Positions 58,201 to 64,000 of a stretch of 64,000 nucleotides of DNA are shown one piece after another. This DNA is from Magnolia sinica (taxonomy: Eukaryota; Streptophyta; Magnoliopsida; Magnoliales; Magnoliaceae). The translations under genes were made by a program, and so were the position numbers. Below the pieces are notes generated by a model. The model ran no database searches. It saw only the letters and a program-made list of their open reading frames with translations, and had not been told where the DNA came from. Every line of letters starts with the position of its first letter. Position 1 is the stretch's first letter. The stretch is taken from NCBI RefSeq assembly GCF_029962835.1, contig NC_080586.1, forward strand, positions 65,480,001 through 65,544,000, read 5' to 3'.

Positions 58201-61033
58201 TGCATCTTTTATGAAAGTACAATGTACCGGGAAACACAGAGAAGTAATAGAGAAGTCTATGTTACATCTAGTAAAAAGATCCAAATTAACCCTGCTTAAA
58301 GGAAGAGCACTCACACATTCTTTAAGCCTTGTTGTTGAACAAAATCTAGACATCGTTTCACAAGCTGTACCAGATCAAAATTTGTTCAAGTATGAAAGTT
58401 GCTTTCACCAATTAAAAAGAAAAAAAAAAAAGAAGAAGAAGAAGAAGAAGAAGAAGAAGAAGAAGAAGAAATATTTACCTTCTTATTTATCTCCAGCCCA
58501 AGAAAATTCACACTTTTACATCTCCTAGCCACTTTAAATAGAAACAAACCATTTCCTGCATCATAATCACCAGAATGATTAGGGTTGAGAATTCAATGGA
58601 ACTACAGTGCATGCACATCAAGAAAACATTTACTAAATAAAAATTTCCAATTTATTAGTAAGGTCCAATTTATTAGTCAGATACATCCAGCTAGACCAAA
58701 TACTGCTTTTCCTTTTCTAGATTGAAACAGCGTGGATAGTTGATGATCTTGGGTGAACAGTTGATGATCTTTTCATATATAACTAATGTGACATATGGAG
58801 AGCGCTGATAAAACCTACAATTCCGCCCTGTGCCTCACTCAGACATCTCCTAACAATTTTTCTTTCTAATACAGCAAAAAAGCTCATCACTTGTAGTTGT
58901 CCATGCTCTGTTCATGAAACAGAATGAAGTTTCTTCTCGAAACAATGCTGGGTTTCAAAATCAATTTGAAAGCCCTATGTGTAAGCGTGTTTTGCATAAA
59001 TGATAAAAGCCATATATATAAAATCTTGACGTCACCAAAGCATATATCAAAATCCATTTGTAAGAACTATGGATAAGTGCATTTTGCAGATAAGTATGAT
59101 AAAAGCTATCTTTAAAAGATATTAATGCCACCAAAGCATATATCTTCCCTTCTTCCCCTCCTGTTAAAATATGAAAGCAGCATGCAGTTCCTTTTCAGAA
59201 AATGGAATTCTGGACCGTTGGTCAACCTTTTTTTAGCTGTTCATGTTTTCCTCCAAACAAATGGTTGGGATGTCCAACCAAGGTAATTAGGCCATGGTCC
59301 ATCTATGATGGATCTTGATGGAGAGAGGCCTTGACTCATATGTCCCAGAGTTTTCCAACAGAAAGTGTTTAATTTTCGCATCAAAATAGCTCTAATCAAT
59401 TAGCATTCCTAATATCATATTTCTTCAAAAAATGAATGATTATGTGAAGGGCAGAGACTGCACAAAAAATATGAAGAACATCAAACCACAAAGTTTGGTG
59501 GCAATGGTTGGACCTGACTTTTGAACCACTCAAACTGGCCCTACTCACAATTATTTGTTTTTCAAAGGTCCGTTCTGGTCTATTTCCAGCCTCAGATATT
59601 ATTATTTCCAGTTAATGAATTACAAGTATCAATTTTTAAAATTTAAAATACAATTACTAACAGCTGCAGCACTACTTCTGAATAACAAGAATGGTTGGAA
59701 AAATGATACCACTTCCTATATCAACCGTTAAAGGCAGAGATGGATCGGCAAATATAGCATTCCAGTCGAGCTCAAAAGGGTATGCCTGTAGAAAGAAAAT
59801 GCTCCAATCTGGTGAATGACAACCAGATGTCATAATTATAAAAAATGATCAAACTAACAATGTGATACCATGATAAATAATCTTTTAGCACCATCAGCTC
59901 AATCTGGAATTATCAAAAAGGCTTAATCTGGAATTAAAAAGCATATAGATAGTAACTTTGACACTACTTGCAAAAAAGAAATTAGAGTATTTTTTACAAA
60001 GTTCCAAATACCATTTTATCACAAATAATTTCTTCCCATACATAATCTTTTGTATTTATTAGCCAAAAAACAAAGGGAATAGGAAAATAAACACAAATCT
60101 GGAAAAAAAGGATTGAATAAAAAAATTCAAAATGCTTAAAAAATCGGACAAGTAAAAAACCATCTCCAAAGTTTGAAGAGAGGGAGGGAGGGAGGGAGGT
60201 ATCTCTCAACTGTTAGGGGTTAGGAAAGTATCTCTCATCTGTTAGGGGTTAAGGAAATTGATAGGAAATCAAAGACCATGACATAGTTGTCAAAAAAATG
60301 CAATAAATATCTCTCAACTGTTAGGAGTTAACAAAGAAGTATTAAAAGAATGAATTTTGTTCATAAAAGTCAAAATTTGCAAAGACATACTCCATACTTC
60401 ATTTCTAAATAAACAACCCCTAATAACTCTGAGAAAAAAAAAGGAAATTTTAATAAACTAAAAGAAGAAACTCTAAATAAAATCAGAAAGTGATTTTAAT
60501 AAAAGAAATCCTAAAGAACATTGGAAGCCATCAAGCACAAATTTTAAACCTCTTAAATCTATGAAAATAACAACAATTGCAATGATGTTCATGACTATAG
60601 CTAGGACAAGACTATGATGGTGATGATGTCCCTAATTCTTAAAAGATTGTTTCAAACATTCAGAATTGTATGAACTTTCATGTACAATAAGAAGAATGCA
60701 TTATGGATGAAATTCAAGTAAATTTATGGCAGTTGTGGTTATAAAGTACGAACAACTGTATAGAAATCTAGCAAGCATACATACTCTATCTAAAGCTGCA
60801 ACACCTGGAAGTGTTCTTCCTTTAAGATAGTCCCATACAACTGAGGCGCTCTCAAACATACTATAAGATGAAAGAGAACTTGTGGTCTCCATAACTGCTT
60901 TGCATGCTGCATTCCCAACGATAATTACATCACAGCCACCACTTATTTTTTCAAGCAACATGGCCAAATCAGATGCCCCGTGCGTATCCTCTCTTGATGC
61001 ACCGAATTCAACTGGCCCAATCCACAAAACCTT
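40020..61033 (-). CDS. PGK-like / tRNA (guanine-N7)-methyltransferase (TrmB-type) fusion, 7 visible exons
   Basis: Exons in order of translation: 61033-60785, 59785-59710, 58555-58479, 58364-58315, 54861-54777, 51542-51444, 40268-40020. All introns are GT-AG and all phases join (0-0, 0-1, 1-0, 0-2, 2-0, 0-0, 0-stop), giving about 294 residues. The first exon is the C-terminal end of a phosphoglycerate kinase fold (KVLWIGPVEFG, VIIVGNAACKAV, LKGRTLPGVAALDR). The rest is a complete TrmB-type methyltransferase, which makes N7-methylguanosine in tRNA: SAM motif VDIGSGNGLFL, VNFLGLEIN, LVSIQCPNPDFNKTEQRW, DGKVFLQSDIVEVA, ENPFGIRSDWEQH. The kinase N-terminus lies beyond 64000. Organelle targeting is likely but not visible. 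Plant proteins of this layout exist to my memory; I could not check. Confidence 0.88.
42243..44455 (+). mobile_element. Non-autonomous LTR retrotransposon with an extra upstream 3' segment
   Basis: LTRs at 42322-42548 (227 bp) and 44201-44455 (255 bp), both TGTTAAAA(G/A)...GTAGCC(A/G)TTTAACA. A primer-binding site TGGTATCAAAGCC follows the first (42549-42561) and a purine tract CGAGGGGGAG precedes the second. The 1.6-kb interior has no gag or pol: it is pyrimidine-rich, then carries a short tandem repeat (~43440-43870) of TTGGATAGTTG-type units. Sequence before the first LTR (42243-42321) matches that before the second, so the first LTR is also preceded by a 3' internal end. Confidence 0.82.
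43440..43870. repeat. ~31-bp degenerate minisatellite in the LTR element
   Basis: Repeating words such as TGGACAGTTGG(T/C)CCATTCTTA, GGATAGTTG(T/A)TC(C/G)GACT and GTTGGGTAGTTGACCCA, about every 30 bp, for over 400 bp. Confidence 0.7.
45201..48362. mobile_element. Solo LTR, 3162 bp
   Basis: Starts TGTAACGTCTCGGAAAAACC and ends GATTTTCAGGGCGTTACA, a 7-bp inverted TGTAACG/CGTTACA pair. Perfect 5-bp target duplication CATTT (45196-45200, 48363-48367). A TATA box (TATATAA, 45984-45990) precedes a probable transcript start in a purine-rich leader. Positions 47160-47520 contain degenerate tandem repeats around GGTGACGAGCCCTT. No internal region is present, so it is a recombination product of a large Ty3-type element. 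Confidence 0.9.
45984..45990 (+). promoter_or_regulatory. TATA box of the solo LTR
   Basis: TATATAA in GGGCCTATATAAGGACC, followed ~35 bp later by a CCCTCTCCCTCTC stretch and a GAGA-rich leader, as in many large plant LTRs. Confidence 0.5.
48344..49692. repeat. 128-bp exact direct repeat flanking a 1.1-kb segment
   Basis: Copies at 48344-48471 and 49565-49692 (TGATTTTCAGGGCG...GTGTAAAGC) are identical by eye. The first copy begins inside the last 19 bases of the solo LTR, so the second carries a piece of LTR end detached from the rest. Between them lie 1093 bp with CGATACGG-type repeat sequence. Confidence 0.85.
50460..50880 (+). repeat. LTR-like fragment
   Basis: Contains TATA-like CTATAAAGGGGAAG (50659), a leader, AATAAAG (50750) and a downstream TTGCACC end, the arrangement of an LTR promoter and polyadenylation region. 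No partner LTR or target duplication was found. Confidence 0.35.
51444..51542 (-). CDS. Fusion gene exon 6: substrate motif
   Basis: 99 bp, 33 codons: CPNPDFNKTEQRWRMLQRGL then IEAIAELLATDGK. CPNPDFN...RW corresponds to the FPDPW..K.RH.KRR motif of bacterial TrmB. Donor GTACTT. Confidence 0.92.
52175..52738. mobile_element. hAT-type MITE
   Basis: 564 bp from CAGTGTTTTAAATAGC to TATTCGCTATTTAA; the last ~7 bases of the right end (AACACTG) are missing. Flanks AATCTAAT and ATTCTAAT match at 7 of 8. It lies in an intron of the fusion gene and shares its interior with 6480-6620 in reverse. Confidence 0.72.
53633..54650. mobile_element. Possible DNA element with GATATT-rich ends
   Basis: Ends CCAGTGTTCCAATTATTGG and, reversed from the right, CCAATGTTCAGAATATC, both next to TTATA. 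Interior GATATT/AATATC words resemble those at ~18213 and ~57600. Class uncertain. Confidence 0.35.
54777..54861 (-). CDS. Fusion gene exon 5
   Basis: 85 bp: one base finishing Val, then YFISTNATTTFRSITSSYLG and EMVLVSIQ. Donor GTATAC. Confidence 0.9.
54862..56695. other. Fusion gene intron, no gene seen
   Basis: 1.8 kb without a recognised exon or transposon end; - strand open frames at 54888-55220 and 55328-55582 have no recognisable domain. Confidence 0.45.
56700..56830 (-). mobile_element. tRNA-derived SINE with (GT)n tail
   Basis: On the - strand: a box-A-like TGGTGGTAGACTCACAAC, a box-B-like GGTCAAGGGTTCAGTACCC, then a GGTGGCGAAATCCCAC body and a (GT)n tail (plus-strand CA run 56704-56716). 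Related in layout to 10018-10129. Confidence 0.5.
57330..57545 (+). pseudogene. RTE-type LINE endonuclease fragment
   Basis: Reads PWNVGTMTYKSVVFTETMKR RRVN-type sequence, then FWEDMDGLIHEFQMERGYL, stop, EGDLNGHVGN. This matches the start of the RTE apurinic-like endonuclease (WNVGTL, GDLNGHVG). Stops present. Confidence 0.7.
57955..58150 (+). mobile_element. RTE-type LINE 3' end
   Basis: Reads DRVELHNMIGVANPY, stop, LG, then a GATGATGATG tail. It may be the other end of the endonuclease fragment at 57330, with the middle lost and ~400 bp of other repeat between. Confidence 0.58.
58315..58364 (-). CDS. Fusion gene exon 4
   Basis: 50 bp micro-exon: LVKRCLDFVQQQGLKN plus two bases of Val. Acceptor GTACAG, donor GTGAGT. 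The intron before it is only 114 bp. Confidence 0.88.
58421..58470. repeat. (GAA)n microsatellite beside exon 3
   Basis: An A run followed by about 15 GAA units. Read on the gene strand it is a TTC tract inside the 114-bp intron between exons 3 and 4. Confidence 0.92.
58479..58555 (-). CDS. Fusion gene exon 3: SAM-binding core
   Basis: 77 bp reading (G)NGLFLFKVARRCKSVNFLG then LEINKK. It completes the glycine-rich SAM motif and the acidic loop. Acceptor ATGCAG, donor GTAAAT. A (GAA)n tract lies 9 bp past its 3' end, in the next intron. Confidence 0.88.
59710..59785 (-). CDS. Fusion gene exon 2: linker and SAM motif start
   Basis: 76 bp reading AYPFELDWNAIFADPSLPL then TVDIGS plus one base of Gly. 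It joins the PGK-like domain to the methyltransferase. Acceptor CTACAG, donor GTATCA. Confidence 0.88.
59786..60784. other. Fusion gene intron with short repeats
   Basis: AT-rich. A run of GGGA units (60181-60198) is followed by three copies of a ~30-bp word TATCTCTCAACTGTTAGGGG (60200-60325). No exon seen. Confidence 0.5.
60785..61033 (-). CDS. Fusion gene exon 1 visible: PGK-like C-terminus
   Basis: 249 bp, 83 codons, from KVLWIGPVEFGASREDTHG to GRTLPGVAALDR. The nucleotide-binding GGG(D/E)S motif of active PGK is replaced by VGNAACKAV, so kinase activity is doubtful. Acceptor TTACAG, donor GTATGT. Confidence 0.9.
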
Positions 61034-62182
61034 CTGTAATACAACCAAAAAAAAAAAAAAAACTTGTGGAATCCATTGGCTGTTGCAGGCAGAATGCAAA
61101 CTTCAGGGCTTAATAACTCTATGGATTTCGAGTCAGGGAAAGAGATGAAATTTTAGCGATTTACAGACGAAAGAGCTTCCTTCTGTTTTAAATTTGAAAG
61201 GTCCAAAATATGGAATACACAAATAGTCAGAAGTACAAGACAAACATAATTGTGAGAATAAAACAGCAAAGACTCCCTCATTCTGATCCTGCTAATTTCA
61301 TACCATACACAGAAACTCAAACTTGATTCAGAGTGCAGGTTTTCGAGCAAAACCTAAAACTAAGATGTGCGAGTTATTGAGCTAACAAAGAACAACTCAA
61401 TTATATCCACTGGTGGCATTGTCCAAATCTATATGTTGAACAGCTCTGAGAAACTATTCCAATCACCAACACAAGGCAAAGATTTGGTAGTTCTACAAGG
61501 ATAAGATGAGAGAGACACCCAGGAAAGTTCTGAATCAGTTTCTGGAACAGTAGAGTTAATGTATCATAAAACCAATTTTTCTGGAGTTTCCATCAATGGG
61601 GATTCACATCAAGTGGGAAACTTGACTGCGATAGATACTTTCAGCTACGGACAACAGCTCTGAGTAGGTTACCTACCCTAAAGCTTCATGGATCACATAA
61701 CTAGGGCTGTCATGGGCCAGGCTCAAGCCTACAATTCAAGCCCGTTAACTGGGCAGTGGCTAAACGCCCACTGGCCCAGCCCATTTAGGGTTTTTCAAGT
61801 GCATTTCATAATTATGATGCACATATATTTTATATTTCATATACCTGTTCCTTTCATAATGTGTAGCTCAACTTATGATTGGGTTGGCCTTACTTTTGGG
61901 CCATGTAAATGCATGGTGGGACACCGAATGAACAACCAGAACATGCAAAATAGTGAGTGAACCTTAGTTGCACAGTTCTTCTAAGTAGGCATCACTCCTG
62001 CTTTGAATCACGTTTCAAACTTGCACTCCTGCCCCTGCTTCCTAGCTACTAATATTTGCTAATATTTTGAAACAAATGCTTCCCCACCCACACCCGAATC
62101 TATTGTCACTTCACTTTGTAGAGAAATATATGTATTTATGTAGTCATGTGTGTGCATACTGTTTCCTGTGATATATAGCGTA
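61034..62182. other. Fusion gene upstream intron
   Basis: 1.15 kb of intron upstream of the PGK-like exon. A hAT-like start AGGGCTGTCATGGGCC occurs at ~61704. I searched it for the preceding PGK exon and found none. Confidence 0.5.
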
Positions 62183-62190
62183 AGTATATC

Positions 62191-63015
62191 CAGTGTTTTA
62201 AATGGCAAATACCAAGTAGTGTTGCGTTCACCCCTCTGAAGCATGTAGCGTAAGCTACATACTACTTCAAGATATTTAATTAAAAATAATAGAAAAAATA
62301 TGGTAAATAGTAGGAATAAATATAAAAATGTCAAAAAATATATATATTTTTTAAAAGATATGAAAAACTATCCTTCATGTTTCAAGTAAAAGCACATCTA
62401 GAACAAGGTATCAAAAGCCAAACCCACTCATATTCAAGCCAAAAACAATCATATCAATAAGTCTGCCAGCAAGTATCACTAAATACCTTAGTAAAATCTA
62501 AAAACAGATATTATAAACCATCATAAAAGATCACAAGAATTATCGGTAAACAAAAAATATGTATAATTGGCATTTGACATTCTAGAGTTTAAAAAAAAAA
62601 AAAATCACAAAAAGTATGCAACGGTTGTGTGGGACCCACCATCTTGTGTGTAATTGTGTACGCCATCCAACCTGCGCATCAAGTGAGCCTCACCGTAATG
62701 ATGGAATGCCACAAACATCAGGCCTCCAACTCACCTGGTGGCCCACATGATGGTTGTATTAATCCTGCTGGATTGGTTGGATGCCATACACAGCATTGTG
62801 ACCCACAAAAATAAGTGTGGTAGAAAATTGAGATTGAAAAAGAAAAATAAAATAAAAATAAAAATGCTAAGGATAAGGACACACATCCCTTGAGCTCGCG
62901 TGTAGTGAAAGCTACACACCAGATAGTGAATGCGATAGTGGAAACACACCTTTTTATACGCTACTTAGTGTGGAGGCTACACCATGTTATGTAGAGTATG
63001 CTATTTAAAACACCG
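62191..63015. mobile_element. hAT-type MITE, largest copy
   Basis: 825 bp from CAGTGTTTTAAATGGC to GCTATTTAAAACACCG, flanked by AGTATATC and AGTATTTG (6 of 8 match). The terminal regions share CCCCTCTGAAGC and GTAGCGTAAGCTACATACTAC with copy 1 at 6396. The middle (62620-62800) is a TGGGACCCACC-type repeat that may be a further insertion. Confidence 0.7.
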
Positions 63016-63149
63016 AGTATTTGCTTAATATTAAAGAGACGACGTTAGGGAAGAGGAGAAGAATAAGGTAGGAGAGACTATTGCTAGTTTCTATCAGTAT
63101 TTATTGTCTGCAAAGGATGTATCAAGGCTAAGGATGGATAACCTTTCTT

Positions 63150-64000
63150 TCCAGTCCATCTCGGCAGAGGATGCAGCTTTCATAGAGCGGCCAGTTTCAG
63201 AGGAATAAATCTAGCTAGTTGTGGTGGATGAGTTGGGGAGGGGCAAAGCGCCGGGTCCTAATGACTTCCCCCTAGCTTTCTTTCAAATCTTTTGGAGCCT
63301 AGTTATATACGACGTTGTGGCTTTCATCCAGGAGTTTTTTTTTTTTTTTTTAAAGCGGCAGGCTTTCAGTGGAGTTGGGCGCATCTTTTATAGCATTGAT
63401 TCCAAGGGAGGGCGCAGAAAGTCTGTAGGACTTTAGGCCGATAAGCTCACTATGGGCCCCTTACAAAATCCTAGCCAAGAACTTATCTTCTAGACTCTAC
63501 GTCTATTCTCAAAAAGGTCATCTCCAAGTTTCAAGGTGCTTTTGTGGAAGGTAGACAAATTATGGACAGTGCTTTGATTGCTCATGAGTGTATGGACTAG
63601 AGGTTCAAGGTTGCAGTGGCATTGTTTACAAGCTTGATTTGTAAAAAGCGTATGATTACATTGATTGGGATTTCTTGGATTATATGTTGAGTCGACTTGG
63701 TCTTGGGGACAAATGGAGAAAGTGGATCTGCATGTGTTAACTCGGCCAAGTTCTTGATTCTAGTTAATGGGTCGCGAAAAGGCTTTTTCAGTTCCTCTTG
63801 AGGCCTAAAGCAACATGACATGCTCTCGCCACTTCTCTTTGTTGTCGTGGTGGAAGTCCTTAACAGAATGTTGGAGAAAGGACCATCTTTGGCTTTGATT
63901 TCAGGGTTTAGAGTGTATAGGGGAGATCTTCAAGTGTCTCATCTTCAGTTTACGGCTGATAATCTTTTGTTTTGTGATACACGTGTGGTTCAGGTGGACA
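63150..64000 (+). pseudogene. L1-type LINE reverse transcriptase fragment
   Basis: Reads GKAPGPNDFPLAFFQIFW (63245), RPISLVGPLYKILAK-like (~63440), VYKLDL then KAYDYIDWDFLDYMLSRLGL (~63625-63700), and a catalytic box reading QFTADNLLFC (~63950) where FADD is usual. A T run (63335-63350), stops and frameshifts break it. It runs off the right edge and lies antisense to the fusion gene. Confidence 0.82.

Noticed and set aside
61034..64000. Further PGK exons of the fusion gene
   Set aside because: No LFDIGP-like or kinase motif on the - strand; the stretch is intron with MITE and L1 sequence.

Overview
The window is nuclear DNA from a flowering plant with a large, repeat-rich genome. The evidence is long introns with GT-AG borders, plant-type Ty3/gypsy chromoviruses, hAT, Ty1/copia, RTE and L1 elements, many MITEs, and two recognisable single-copy plant genes. 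A woody magnoliid-like genome is only a guess from the style of the repeats.

Two host genes face each other tail to tail. On the + strand, seven exons (7637-24355) encode the C-terminal three quarters of mannosylglycoprotein endo-beta-mannosidase (EBM, GH2 family). The first ~200 codons lie left of the window. On the - strand, seven exons (61033 down to 40020) encode the end of a phosphoglycerate-kinase-like domain joined in frame to a complete tRNA (guanine-N7)-methyltransferase (TrmB-type) domain. The N-terminal exons lie beyond 64000. Every splice phase in both genes joins correctly. Each gene has one giant intron (11.5 kb in EBM, 11.2 kb in the fusion gene) filled with transposons.

Layout. 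1-6380: a broken hAT transposase gene (- strand) split by a 3.9-kb chimeric LTR element that carries a 6-bp target duplication. 6396-7296: MITEs. 7637-24355: EBM, whose big intron holds PIF/Harbinger-like MITEs, a 34-bp minisatellite, hAT-type MITEs, RTE LINE ends, a Ty1/copia remnant and a long-TIR element. 24777-36253: a decayed Ty3 chromovirus that landed just after the EBM polyadenylation signal and was itself hit by a 3.3-kb hAT element in its protease region. 36254-40019: intergenic DNA with no recognisable gene. 40020-61033: the PGK-TrmB gene, with a nested hAT-type element (41669-51133) in its last intron containing a small non-autonomous LTR element and a 3.16-kb solo LTR. 61034-64000: upstream intron with a hAT-type MITE and an L1 reverse transcriptase fragment running off the right edge.

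The two genes are functionally unrelated as far as can be seen: glycoprotein N-glycan breakdown and tRNA modification. The most interesting items are the PGK-TrmB fusion, the chimeric LTR element, the nested transposon records with intact target duplications, and a hAT-type MITE family (CAGTGTTTTAAATAGC ends) present at least five times.
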